Shown: one piece after another, positions 56,232 to 64,000 of the stretch
Layout: the number at the start of each line of letters is the position of its first letter
Position numbering within the stretch: position 1 is the first letter of the stretch
NCBI RefSeq assembly: GCF_030408815.1
Contig: NZ_CP047355.1
Span: 310,001-374,000, forward strand
DNA from: Corynebacterium freiburgense
Lineage (GTDB): Bacteria; Actinomycetota; Actinomycetes; Mycobacteriales; Mycobacteriaceae
DNA length: 64,000 nucleotides
Direction of reading: 5' to 3'
Program-made: the position numbers and the translations under genes
Notes under the pieces: generated by a model
Seen by the model: the letters and a program-made list of their open reading frames with translations, nothing else
Told to the model about the DNA's origin: nothing
Database searches by the model: none

Positions 56232-57211
56232 CCGCACTTTGGATCATTGTCCTCTGTCTGGTCTTGGCGCTCGTTGGAGGATTTGGGTATTGGTACATTT
56301 CTTTTGGGAGCCGTGACGCTGCCGCGGAATCCGGTAGGGAAGAATATCACCGTATCTTCACAACAAAGGTAGGCGCAGACGCCAATATAAGCTCGTATCC
56401 TGTCACCCATTCAACAAGTCAACACGGGTGGGACTGGAACCCTGAACACGCAGGTGAACCCACACTTCGGCGGGGAGAATGGCACGCAGCCATTCATATC
56501 GAGTGGCATAACCCGCCATCCGAACAAAAACTTAATGAAATATTCGATACCGCCCGCGAAATTAACGACCGCTCCACCGAATACAACCATCACGTATTCC
56601 TCTACATCACTGAACCACTTCACCAGGGTGTTTTGCGATACCGCGAGAGCCTCGATAGCGGCACCCGTGACATACTCCAAGCTCGTGGGGTTCTCGAAGG
56701 TGAAACCTACTGGAGCATTGCAGAGGTAACCAGCTATAACGACAAAATCCTAGGCGATGGCCCAGAACTAAACCTCCAAGGCCCAACCCTGCCCATTGGT
56801 GAACAATTTGAAAGATTCTCCGCTTACTACGACGCTGGACTGAAATCAGGGTCCGGCAATGGCTGGATGCTAAGACTCTCTGAACAGCAACACGGCCTGT
56901 GGTACTTCCGGATGCCCTATAGCCGCAAAGACGACCCACACTTTCAAAACGTGCGCGACCTTATTCACCAAGGACAAGATTTTCAAGGCGTGATATTTCT
57001 TGGAGGCGTATACAGAGTTAAAGTATCAGCTAATAATCCAAACATTTGGTTGCCTGAATTCATCGCGGCCCACCCCGAGCTCCCAAACGACGGTACTTTC
57101 GAATTCGAATTTGATGACGCTACGACGATAAGTTACGGCGGCTGCCGCAACGAAAAAGCCAACGAACACTACCGCTATTGGGAACTCATTAGCCGATATG
57201 AACGCTGCTAG
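56219..57211 (+). CDS. Membrane-anchored extracytoplasmic protein, function unknown
   Basis: Not recognised. One N-terminal membrane span (ALWIIVLCLVLALVGGFGYWY) is followed by about 300 soluble residues with many aromatic, His and acidic positions and no Cys-rich or catalytic motif that I can name; two Cys lie near the C-terminus. TTG 56219 has AAGGA 8 nt upstream. TTG 56171, 1 bp after the rpsQ stop, would add MLIDAPPPAASTRKRG, whose basic cluster before the span also looks natural; the choice is open. The S10 terminator hairpin lies within this start region. Confidence 0.75.
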   Translation: MAGFSALWIIVLCLVLALVGGFGYWYISFGSRDAAAESGREEYHRIFTTKVGADANISSYPVTHSTSQHGWDWNPEHAGEPTLRRGEWHAAIHIEWHNPPSEQKLNEIFDTAREINDRSTEYNHHVFLYITEPLHQGVLRYRESLDSGTRDILQARGVLEGETYWSIAEVTSYNDKILGDGPELNLQGPTLPIGEQFERFSAYYDAGLKSGSGNGWMLRLSEQQHGLWYFRMPYSRKDDPHFQNVRDLIHQGQDFQGVIFLGGVYRVKVSANNPNIWLPEFIAAHPELPNDGTFEFEFDDATTISYGGCRNEKANEHYRYWELISRYERC

Positions 57212-57238
57212 TGCTGACGTACAAAACAGGGGCAGAAT

Positions 57239-58021
57239 ATGAACGGTGACGGGCGCGACGTCGAAAAGCTTCTGCCCGGAGGAAGTAACGGATCACTAGT
57301 TCGAATCGGGGATATGGTACGCCGAGAAACGCGCCCCTGGACTCCCAGCATTCATGCCTTACTACGCCATTTGGAGGCGGTGGGTTTTACGCACGCGCCG
57401 CGGGTGTTGGGAGTGGATTCGCGCGGCCGTGAGGTCCTTTCGTTTCTATACGGCGAATGCGGAAACTACCCTCTACCAGTACGTTTGCGTACCGACGCCG
57501 CGTTACGCTCCGCGGCCCACATATTGCGGGCTTATCATGATGCAGCTGCTGGATTTCAGATCCCTGCCGGTGCGAAATGGCAATTACCACCGCTGGAGCC
57601 TGTTGAAGTAGTCTGCCACAGTGATTTTGCGCCATACAATTGTGTGTTCGATGGCGAGCGGGTTGTGGGGATTATTGATTTTGATGCAGCGCGCCCGGCT
57701 CCGCTTGCTTGGGATCTAGCCTATGCGATATATCGGTTCGCGCCATTTGCTGCTTCAACAAATCCGGATGCTTTTGGCACTTCGTTAGAGCAAGTGAGGC
57801 GGGCAAACCTATTCTTTGAGGCGTATGGTGCCTCGGTGAAGTTACGTGCCGATAGTATCCGGAGTGTGGTGCCGCGGTTATATGATTTGGTGGACTTTAT
57901 TGAAGGTTCTGCTACAGCTGGTGACGTGAATTTTCAACGCCATATCAGGGAGGGGCATGTGAAGTTGTACCACGATGATATTGCTTATATTGAATCCGAG
58001 ATATCGCCGATTTTTACATGA
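57239..58021 (+). CDS. APH-type phosphotransferase family protein
   Basis: Kinase of the aminoglycoside phosphotransferase/choline kinase fold, 260 residues. The catalytic loop CHSDFAPYNCVFDG (H-x-D-x(4)-N, about residue 128) and the metal-binding IIDFDAARPAPLAWDLAYA follow the expected spacing. The N-terminal nucleotide-binding lobe is short (GGSNGSLVRIGDMVRRETRPW). The substrate is unknown; family members act on antibiotics, sugars, amines and amino acids. AGGGGCAG precedes ATG. Starts 27 bp after the membrane protein gene. Confidence 0.85.
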   Translation: MNGDGRDVEKLLPGGSNGSLVRIGDMVRRETRPWTPSIHALLRHLEAVGFTHAPRVLGVDSRGREVLSFLYGECGNYPLPVRLRTDAALRSAAHILRAYHDAAAGFQIPAGAKWQLPPLEPVEVVCHSDFAPYNCVFDGERVVGIIDFDAARPAPLAWDLAYAIYRFAPFAASTNPDAFGTSLEQVRRANLFFEAYGASVKLRADSIRSVVPRLYDLVDFIEGSATAGDVNFQRHIREGHVKLYHDDIAYIESEISPIFT

Positions 58022-58040
58022 CACATTTACGTAACCCTGA

Positions 58041-58370
58041 TTAATGCGGGTTGTTGGTTTCTTTCGGGTCGGCCGTGTTAGCGATTGCTTGGAGTGCTGC
58101 GAGGTGTGAATTCCATTGCTTCCTTCCTGTCGGCGAAATCCGAAGAATTGTTCGAGGTTTTTTCCCTACAAACATTTTTTTAATGGTGATGTAGCCTCGT
58201 TCCTCGAGCGTGGAAGCATGTTTGGATAACGTGGAGTCCGTGGTCATCAGGAAGTCCCGCAACTGGGTGAACGTCATATCTTCAACTCCCGCGAGCGCTG
58301 CGAGCAGTGAGAATCGCAGGGGATTCCCAAGCAACGAGTCGAGTTGATTACGGGGGTGTGCAACGTTCAT
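58041..58370 (-). CDS. Winged-helix transcriptional regulator
   Basis: 109-residue DNA-binding protein of the short MarR-like group. The wHTH is seen as LAALAGVEDMTFTQLRDFLMTTDSTLSKHASTLEERGYITIKK (about residues 22-65), followed by a wing with KKPRTILRISPTGRKQW. It is encoded 10 bp after a small membrane protein gene on the same strand, a common regulator/membrane-protein pair. Probably autoregulated through the palindromes at 58850-58882. Confidence 0.88.
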   Translation of the reverse strand: MNVAHPRNQLDSLLGNPLRFSLLAALAGVEDMTFTQLRDFLMTTDSTLSKHASTLEERGYITIKKMFVGKKPRTILRISPTGRKQWNSHLAALQAIANTADPKETNNPH

Positions 58371-58380
58371 CGCGGAAATC

Positions 58381-58818
58381 CTAGCGTTTTCTCAGTGATG
58401 CGATTTCAATAGCGGGGCCAATGGTTGCGACTACTGCGAAGCAGATGCTTAATGTGACAGCAGTTGTGAGTCCTGTGTCAAACACTCCCTGACTCAATGC
58501 CGTGATGATCCAAAGTGCAGTCCAAATTCCCATCATGATGCCCCAGCGTTTTCCGAATCCATGTCGGATTGGGTTGAGGCGGGCTGTAACCGGGATTGTG
58601 GTAACGCCAATCAAAATCCAAGTGAAGGTAACGATCAGTACAGGTATGACTGAGTGCCCGCTCGCTGCTGCAAAGTAGGTGCATGTGGAATACAGTGAAC
58701 CAGCTGCGCAGATTGCAATGAAGTGGAGCCAGATGGGGCTAAACTTCGCCGCATTTTGTGTGAGTGTTGCTGCTTGCTGGAGTTGTTGGTTGGCTTGTTC
58801 GGGGGTTGGGGTAGTCAT
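58381..58818 (-). CDS. Small integral membrane protein of a regulator pair
   Basis: 145 residues with four predicted spans (about IWLHFIAICAAGSLYSTCTYF, VIPVLIVTFTWILIGVTTIPV, WGIMMGIWTALWIITALS, and TTAVTLSICFAVVATIGPAI). No catalytic motif. The start ATG at 58818 follows AAAGGAG. The promoter-proximal gene of a two-gene operon with the wHTH regulator. Function unknown. Confidence 0.82.
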   Translation of the reverse strand: MTTPTPEQANQQLQQAATLTQNAAKFSPIWLHFIAICAAGSLYSTCTYFAAASGHSVIPVLIVTFTWILIGVTTIPVTARLNPIRHGFGKRWGIMMGIWTALWIITALSQGVFDTGLTTAVTLSICFAVVATIGPAIEIASLRKR

Positions 58819-58849
58819 TTGTGTTTAACTCCTTTCACCTACGATTATA

Positions 58850-58882
58850 GGAAAGTACTTTCCAGTTTGGCAAGTACTTTCC
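58850..58882. promoter_or_regulatory. Tandem palindromic operators GGAAAGTACTTTCC
   Basis: A perfect 14-bp palindrome GGAAAGTACTTTCC (58850-58863) and a one-mismatch copy GGCAAGTACTTTCC (58869-58882), centred 19 bp apart. They lie 32-64 bp upstream of the membrane-protein start on the minus strand, where a promoter is expected. Confidence 0.75.
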
Positions 58883-59949
58883 GTAAAAATTTTTGGGGGA
58901 GGGTATTCATAGTGTTTACTTGAGTGCACTTGAATAGGAGTTTTGATCAAGCTGGATGGGTAAGAAATGCCATGTCGGAGCTGGTCAGGGGCGAGGATAA
59001 CACTATGGTTGTGCGCGTTGCATTAATAAATATCCCATTGAGGGTCGAATTTGCTGGCAATACTTTTGGGCAGCCTGCCTGATTGCATGTGTTGATGATT
59101 ACCGCAAATGCTCTTACGCAGTAGCATCTCTTATATTTGACTTGCTGCAGAGGTGCCTAGAGCAGTGTTTTTCATTCATGGGAGCTTATTTAAAAACGTT
59201 GCAGACAAATATAGCGCTTCATTTGTTCGTTTCCTTTTTAGTGATCTAAATATGTTCGACAACTAGTGCGGTATTCGGCTTATGCTCCATCATCGCCGGC
59301 CACGCTGCTTTTGAAGGGTAAATCTACTGCAATGACGGTTGCCGCCAATCCAACAAGCAGGATCAGGATGATACTTACGATGATTCCTTAGCGGGCAGAG
59401 GGCATAAACATCTTATATATAAATGTAAAAATTTATTTGTGGGTTGTGCGATTACAAGGTTCATATATGCGTAAGCTTATTTTGTCCCAAAGGATGGGGT
59501 ATCGACGTCGCCGTTTCCTGCGTATCCGTTAGCTTGGTGTTGGCGCAAAAATATGCCTGTTAAATCATGTTTGCGCGGGTTTTGCTATGTGTACATCCAT
59601 GGTGAGGTGCTGCATTCTCCACCGATACTTCCATCATCTATCGCTGCTCAAAAAACTGAAGCTATTGGAATGTTATACGCATGGTGGCAAACGCCAGGAG
59701 GTACTTATATGGTGCAGGGCGGCGCCAGCCGAAAGTTTGCATGGAGATTTACGGTTGGTAGACCGGAGGTCGCGGATTGGTCAGAATATTCCCAGGTGCT
59801 CAAACTTCTCTGAGAGTTCATCTACCAATGCGCTCATCGAAATTTGAACTCACTGCAAACATGTTCTATTTGCCCTATTTGTCGACTAAAAAGATTTGGT
59901 GTTTTTCCGGCTGTAGGAGATGGCGGTGTTTGTGCTGGCTGTCCATAGT
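58883..59949 (+). other. 1.07-kb region without an intact gene
   Basis: Apart from a broken small membrane-protein frame (59280-59411, minus), no gene is supported. A plus-strand frame at 59553-59813 lacks a ribosome binding site and known motifs. The composition is AT-rich and irregular, suggesting decayed sequence. Confidence 0.5.
59280..59411 (-). pseudogene. Small membrane-protein remnant with in-frame stop
   Basis: On the minus strand ATG 59411 opens MFMPSAR and then meets TAA (59388-59390). The same frame continues GIIVSIILILLVGLAATVIAV and a short polar tail to TAA at 59280. The hydrophobic stretch and basic residue before it look like a single-span protein interrupted by one nonsense change. 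No ribosome binding site is clear. Confidence 0.4.
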
Positions 59950-60309
59950 TTAGTTCGGATTTGGTGGAGAAAAGGAGAGTCGGTCGAAGATCAAGACGCT
60001 CGCGATGATTTCACCGTCCTGCACTGTGAAGCACTCTGCTGCTGGGGCGGTCGTTGTGACGGCAGTTTGTGGGTAGTAAAACAACGCCACTTGCTGTCCG
60101 TTACTGAATTCAGCAATATTTTCGATCCCGATCAGATTAGGGGCGAATCGGCCAATGTATTCCTTGTACATCTCCTTGCCATTGAGCTCAATTCCGGGTG
60201 CTTGGCAGTGGATTGTGTCGGCTACGTAGCTCATGGCGGTTTGGAGGTCACCCGAGGTCCAGGCATTGTGGTATTTCATTACGACGTCGCGGGGGCTCGA
60301 TGTGTACAT
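59950..60309 (-). CDS. NTF2-like / SnoaL-like protein
   Basis: 119-residue protein of the nuclear-transport-factor-2 fold: VMKYHNAWTSGDLQTAMSYVADTIHCQAPG is the usual opening, and ALFYYPQTAVTTTAPAAECFTVQDGEIIASVLIFDR the usual end. Such proteins may be enzymes or small-ligand binders; no function is assigned. Last gene of a minus-strand set with the ArsR and SRPBCC genes, 34 bp after the latter. GAAAGAG lies upstream of the ATG. Confidence 0.85.
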   Translation of the reverse strand: MYTSSPRDVVMKYHNAWTSGDLQTAMSYVADTIHCQAPGIELNGKEMYKEYIGRFAPNLIGIENIAEFSNGQQVALFYYPQTAVTTTAPAAECFTVQDGEIIASVLIFDRLSFSPPNPN

Positions 60310-60343
60310 GGTGTGTTGTGCTCTTTCGGTTTCGGGGTAAGAA

Positions 60344-60778
60344 TTATTTGTTTAGTGGTTGCCAGTGGTCTGGGCCAGGGTCTTTTCCGCCGCCAACCAT
60401 CCTTAGGCGGGGTAGGAAATTGGCCCAGCCGTATCTATGTCCAGCTATCGCCTCGTCTGGAAGATCGATGTGGCGTAGTGTTACGCGTGTTCCCATTGGA
60501 ATCGGCGCCAGTAAGAATTCCACGGTGGACGCACCCGCAGGTAATTCGCTGCTGCCCAAGAATCCCCATGAAACTACGATGCGGTGGTATGGCTCCACTT
60601 TGAGATACTTGCCGCGTACGGGATAGCCTGCAATATCGACAGCAAAATGGCCACCGGGGGTCGGATCAAGATCCGCATATTCGCCCATCCATGCAGTCAT
60701 TCCCTCGTTTGTCGTGAGGTATTTGAAAACTACCTGCGGAGGTGCAGCTATTTCGATGGAATCTTGGAATTCAGCCAT
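60344..60778 (-). CDS. SRPBCC (AHSA1/START-like) family protein
   Basis: 144 residues with the START-like hydrophobic-cavity fold: SIEIAAPPQVVFKYLTTNEGMTAWMGEYADLDPTPGGHFAVDI and YLKVEPYHRIVVSWGF are typical. Genes of this group are commonly paired with an ArsR regulator, as here: it overlaps the ArsR gene by 8 bp. Ligand and reaction are unknown. Confidence 0.9.
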   Translation of the reverse strand: MAEFQDSIEIAAPPQVVFKYLTTNEGMTAWMGEYADLDPTPGGHFAVDIAGYPVRGKYLKVEPYHRIVVSWGFLGSSELPAGASTVEFLLAPIPMGTRVTLRHIDLPDEAIAGHRYGWANFLPRLRMVGGGKDPGPDHWQPLNK

Positions 60779-61106
60779 CTCCGTTGCCTTCCCGTTGCTC
60801 TATTGCCGACTTGAGATCTGCTAGTCGTTTTGGCCAGAAATCATCCAGGTAGGAACGCACCGCTGCAAGACCGTCGGTATTGATTGCATATAAGTGACGT
60901 GTCCTATCTGATGTAACGGTGGCTAGTCCGGCTTTTTGTAGGACTCGTAGATGGTGCGACGTCGTTTGTTGAGAAAGCCCCAGTTCATTCGCGACCAAGC
61001 CTACTGATTTCGGATTCAAACGGATTGCATGCAGGATGGTTCGTCGGTTTGCGTCAGCCAGCGCGCGAAGCGCTAAGTCAATACTGATAGATTCTGCTGC
61101 TTCCAA
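60771..61106 (-). CDS. ArsR-family transcriptional regulator
   Basis: 111-residue winged-helix repressor: LALRALADANRRTILHAI opens the domain, and NELGLSQQTTSHHLRVLQKAGLATVTSDRTRHLYAI is the recognition helix and wing. No metal-binding Cys pair is seen, so a metal sensor is unlikely. TTG 61106 with TGGAGG six bases upstream is preferred to ATG 61124, which has no ribosome binding site. First gene of the ArsR-SRPBCC-NTF2 operon and probably its regulator. Confidence 0.9.
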   Translation of the reverse strand: MEAAESISIDLALRALADANRRTILHAIRLNPKSVGLVANELGLSQQTTSHHLRVLQKAGLATVTSDRTRHLYAINTDGLAAVRSYLDDFWPKRLADLKSAIEQREGNGDG

Positions 61107-61107
61107 G

Positions 61108-61696
61108 GGTAACCTCCAAAACATTGAACAGCATCACAATAGCACAAATAAACATTTGTACTCAAGTTCATTTGAACAATTATTTTGGCCTATAGATTGG
61201 CGGACACATCAAGTGGTCCCGCTTTCATTTTGGGGCTGTTGGATAAGTGAAGGGCGTTTTACGGTGCTGTTAAAAGCAAAAATGCTTTGGCGGGGCGCCG
61301 TTCGTTTGGTTAATGATTCGAGGGCTGAGCTCGTAGCTTGACGGGATTGTGATAGTTTTATGCTTTTCGGTGTGGGCCGCATCTCCGTGCTTAAAACGGT
61401 CCTGTTGGTGACAATGCTCCTGAAGGATTAATGCCTGTACCAGCCCCGAAGGGCTTATGATGTCGCCAAAAACACCAATTGGGCACAACATGGTGTTTTT
61501 GGCGACAAAACACCCTAAGAAAACGCGGATCCTTGTCGCCAAATACACCATCTTGCGTGCAATTGGTGTATTAAACGACAACCCCCAGGTAAACAGCTGC
61601 CCACAATCCAACCCACCACCAATAGTTTTACTTTGTGGTCGATTGAAGGTCTGTAAGGGTGTCATTCGAATTGGTGTGCTCATTTATCATAAACCC
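61108..61696 (+). other. Intergenic region carrying repeat family 2 locus B
   Basis: About 590 bp between divergent genes. It holds the repeat at 61461-61580 and otherwise no recognised gene or RNA. Confidence 0.5.
61461..61580 (-). repeat. Palindromic repeat family 2, locus B (two units)
   Basis: Unit B1 (61461-61507) is a perfect 17-bp stem, TGTCGCCAAAAACACCA to TGGTGTTTTTGGCGACA, with a 13-nt loop. Unit B2 (61534-61580) is TGTCGCCAAATACACCA to TGGTGTATTAAACGACA. The adjacent ACCCCCAGGTAA is the inverse of the flank beside locus A. Confidence 0.88.
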
Positions 61697-63400
61697 ATGA
61701 AAGTTAGGCAAACCAAAGGCGCCGGCAACCTTAGTCAAGCCAGCGCCCACGACCAGGCCAACGCCAGTAAAGCCGGTAAGAAATCTCAACAGCTAGTCCC
61801 GTATCGCTTGAGCAAACAGGCAGTGTACACAATTTCGGGCAGCGTTTTGTTAACTTGGTTGTCGGTTTTGGGGATGTGCCTAGCTTTAGTTGGGGCAGGC
61901 AATATTATCGATGCTTATCCAGCCCGCCCTTCTTTCACTCCTATTTTCGTCGGCTTGGTTTTAATTTTTATAGCCATTGTGGCACGCACGGTATTGGTGG
62001 CGCGGGGGCAGATTCTGGAGGAAAATCGCATTCGGCATCGGATTCTTGATGCGGTGTTTTCTGCTGGTCCGGCGCGGTCTGCAACTACGAGTACTGGTTC
62101 GACGGTGGCGCTTGCTACGGAGCTTACTGAGAAAATGATGCTCATGCGGGTGGGGTTTGTTGCTCAGGTTATTGGTTCGTTTTCTGCCCCGTTTCTGGTT
62201 GTTGGGGTTGTTGCGGTGTATATTGCTCCGTTTCCTGCGCTGGTGTTATTTCTTATGTTGTTGGTGGTTCCAGTTGTGGTTGCGGGTTTTCGGAAGCTGG
62301 TGTCGCGGGCGTCTTCGGGTTCGCAGGATGCGCGGAAGGCTTTGGCTGCTGCGTATATGGATGCGTTGAAGTCGTTAAGTACTTTGCAGCTTTTGGGCGC
62401 CGCTGGTCGGGTTTCGGATCAGTTGGCGGAAACTGGCGAGCGTAATCGTGTGGCGGTCATGCAGCTGCTGAAGGTGAATCAGTTGATTTTATTGGTTATC
62501 GACGCCGCGTGCAGCCTAGCGTTGGTGACTACTGCGGCGGCTATGGCGTTGCTTGGGGATTATTCGCAAGGTCAGGCGATTTGTCTCATTGCGCTAAGTA
62601 TTTTGCTTCTTGAGCCGATGGATCAAATTGGGGCATTTTTCTATGTGGGGATGAGTGGGCTTGGCGCTCAGCGCGGGATTTTTGGTTTCTTGCGGGCTCG
62701 CGCCACGAAATCCACGAAACCAACGAAACCGGGAATAACCGCACAACCTGCTGAAACGGATGTTGCGGTTGTTGTTTCAAATATGCATTTTGGCTATGAT
62801 CAACCGATTTTTCATGGTGCCAACCTTACGATCCGGCGGGGAGAAAGGGTGGCTATTATTGGGCCGTCTGGTCAGGGGAAGTCGACACTATTGTCTTTGC
62901 TGAAAGGGGATTTGCTTCCGCAGTCTGGAAGTGTTTCGGTGGCGGGTGAATCTGGGGATGGACTGTGCGCGGCGTCGGCAAGCGTGGCGCAGACTACCTG
63001 GTTGTTTAGCGGAACCATTGCAGATAACTTGCGCATTGCATGCCCGGAGGCCACGGAGGAGCAAATGTGGGAGGCGTTGGACCGCGCGCATGTGGCGGAA
63101 GAAATTCGGCGGTTCCCACGTGGGCTCGCAACTGAATTGGGGGAGCAGGGCTTGGGTATTTCTGGGGGTCAAGCGCAGCGAATTTCGCTTGCACGTGCGA
63201 TTATTTCCGGGCGGCGGGTGATCCTTCTGGATGAGCCAACCTCGCACGTAGATTTGGCGTCCGAGCGGGAAATCCTGGCCGCTATTAATGCCCTTGGGCC
63301 GGAGTACACCCTTATTTTGGTCACGCATCGCACCTCATCGCTGCAGCATATGGATCGCGTTCTGCGTGTATCCGGCGGGGAAATTAAGGAAGAATCATGA
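61697..63400 (+). CDS. ABC transporter ATP-binding/permease protein, CydD-like
   Basis: 567-residue half-transporter. A charged N-terminal stretch of about 40 residues precedes a six-span exporter domain (from SGSVLLTWLSVLGMCLALVGAG). The ATPase domain has Walker A GPSGQGKSTL, signature ISGGQAQRISLARAI, Walker B VILLDEPTSHVD and the H-loop LVTHRTS. Layout and the coupled second half-transporter resemble CydDC thiol exporters, but cydAB is not seen nearby, so the substrate is open. ATG 61697 has no ribosome binding site; TATCAT seven bases upstream suggests a leaderless mRNA. A longer upstream frame would run through repeat family 2 and is rejected. Confidence 0.85.
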   Translation: MKVRQTKGAGNLSQASAHDQANASKAGKKSQQLVPYRLSKQAVYTISGSVLLTWLSVLGMCLALVGAGNIIDAYPARPSFTPIFVGLVLIFIAIVARTVLVARGQILEENRIRHRILDAVFSAGPARSATTSTGSTVALATELTEKMMLMRVGFVAQVIGSFSAPFLVVGVVAVYIAPFPALVLFLMLLVVPVVVAGFRKLVSRASSGSQDARKALAAAYMDALKSLSTLQLLGAAGRVSDQLAETGERNRVAVMQLLKVNQLILLVIDAACSLALVTTAAAMALLGDYSQGQAICLIALSILLLEPMDQIGAFFYVGMSGLGAQRGIFGFLRARATKSTKPTKPGITAQPAETDVAVVVSNMHFGYDQPIFHGANLTIRRGERVAIIGPSGQGKSTLLSLLKGDLLPQSGSVSVAGESGDGLCAASASVAQTTWLFSGTIADNLRIACPEATEEQMWEALDRAHVAEEIRRFPRGLATELGEQGLGISGGQAQRISLARAIISGRRVILLDEPTSHVDLASEREILAAINALGPEYTLILVTHRTSSLQHMDRVLRVSGGEIKEES

Positions 63401-64000
63401 GTGCAACCAATCCAACTGTGCGGCAACTCGTCATCTGGCTTCTTAGCATGACTCGGCCGGTCTTGGCGCCACTGGGTGTTTCCACATTGTGCCGGATTGC
63501 CAATCAAGTGCTGAATATCTTGTTGTATGTGGTGCCGGTATATGCATTGATTGCGCAAAATATGAGCATCACTACCGTTGTGGTTTCCATGGTTATTATG
63601 GCGCTGGCCAAGGCTTTCCTGCGCTATCTAGAACATTTTTTCGGCCACCTGGTGGCGTTTAAGGCGCTCGAACTGATTCGCGTTCGAGTGTTTCGGGATA
63701 TATACCCTCAGGCGCCGGCCATTATGTCACGTACTGGCAGCAATGCCGTGGGCAGCGGTGATATATTAACCCGCCTGACTCGCGATATTGCCCAGATTGA
63801 GGTGTTTTTTGCCCATACCACCGCACCCGTGATTTCTGCCTTGGTGGTGCCTACTGCGGTGGTTGCTGTGGTGACCGTGTGGTCGCCATGGCAGGGACTT
63901 ATTGCCGCAGGTATTTTATTGCTAGCAGCCCTTGTGAGTGTGGATACCAGCACATATAGGTTCGCTTTGGGGGTGACGGATACGCGTGGTGTGATTGCCC
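63397..64000 (+). CDS. ABC transporter permease/ATP-binding protein, CydC-like (partial)
   Basis: Starts with ATG overlapping the previous stop (ATGA) and runs off the window end with about 201 residues visible. The exporter membrane domain is seen, including LAKAFLRYLEHFFGHLVAFKALELIRVRVFRDI, close to the CydC family coupling region, and GDILTRLTRDIAQIEVFF. No ATPase domain lies inside the window. Translational coupling indicates a heterodimer with the CydD-like protein. Confidence 0.85.
   Translation, partial: MSATNPTVRQLVIWLLSMTRPVLAPLGVSTLCRIANQVLNILLYVVPVYALIAQNMSITTVVVSMVIMALAKAFLRYLEHFFGHLVAFKALELIRVRVFRDIYPQAPAIMSRTGSNAVGSGDILTRLTRDIAQIEVFFAHTTAPVISALVVPTAVVAVVTVWSPWQGLIAAGILLLAALVSVDTSTYRFALGVTDTRGVIA

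Noticed and set aside
59553..59813. 86-codon plus-strand frame
   Set aside because: No ribosome binding site, no motif, and irregular codon use.
59920..60603. 227-codon plus-strand frame opposite the NTF2-like and SRPBCC genes
   Set aside because: The minus-strand products have clear family signatures; this frame is their shadow.
14985..61580. CRISPR array
   Set aside because: The palindromic units are similar in size to CRISPR repeats, but there are only two or three per locus, the spacers are conserved between loci, and no cas genes are present.
61457..61696. N-terminal extension of the CydD-like ABC protein
   Set aside because: It would be translated straight through palindromic repeat family 2 and has no homology-like features; ATG 61697 is the natural start.

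Overview
The window looks like a piece of a Corynebacterium chromosome, or of a close mycolic-acid actinobacterium. The gene order tRNA-Trp, secE, nusG, rplK, rplA, then rplJ, rplL, a DUF3068/PorA-family gene, rpoB, rpoC, rpsL, rpsG, fusA, tuf and an S10 operon ending at rpsQ is the usual corynebacterial layout. Many genes use GTG or TTG starts, and base composition is roughly half G+C. The species is not assigned.

Layout. 1-3.2 kb: tRNA-Trp, protein export and antitermination genes, then L11 and L1. 3.2-15 kb: two very large predicted cell-wall-anchored proteins (about 1430 and 2190 residues) made of tandem DUF5979-like domains and ending in LAxTG sorting signals. 15-26.5 kb: an acyl-CoA block with thiolase, enoyl-CoA hydratase, acyl-CoA synthetase, a TetR regulator, acyl-CoA dehydrogenase and a 3-hydroxyacyl-CoA dehydrogenase-like SDR, then a deacetylase (AcuC) coupled to a GNAT/acyl-CoA-ligase-like acetyltransferase. 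26.5-45.4 kb: L10-L7/L12 behind an L10 leader, the DUF3068 gene, rpoBC, a long gene-free stretch, an Aer-like PAS protein, and rpsL-rpsG-fusA-tuf. 45.4-47.1 kb: an Abi_2-family gene bracketed by the real tuf 3' end and a second, diverged tuf 3' end. 47.5-49.8 kb: gluconate permease and kinase and a small membrane protein. 51-56.2 kb: the S10 operon from rpsJ to rpsQ. 56.2-64 kb: a membrane protein, an APH-like kinase, two small regulator modules, and a CydDC-like ABC transporter pair cut by the window end.

Most notable points. (1) A non-coding element of about 300 bp occurs three times (19.5, 28.0 and 50.2 kb). Each copy has three TGTC...GACA palindromes of about 46 nt plus a fourth small inverted repeat, joined by conserved spacers. 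A second family of 47-nt palindromes with the same ends occurs at 15.0 and 61.5 kb with its loops flipped between loci. A third palindrome pair sits at 47.3 kb. (2) rpsL codon 88 is AGG (Arg) where Lys is nearly universal, the classic streptomycin-resistance position; it is the only AGG Arg codon in that gene. (3) The Abi gene sits in a cassette that carries its own synonymously diverged tuf terminus. (4) A near-consensus promoter at 37.9 kb drives no visible gene. (5) Two tandem-operator arrangements lie beside a TetR gene and a winged-helix gene.

All calls come from reading the sequence and recalled family knowledge. No searches or folding programs were run.
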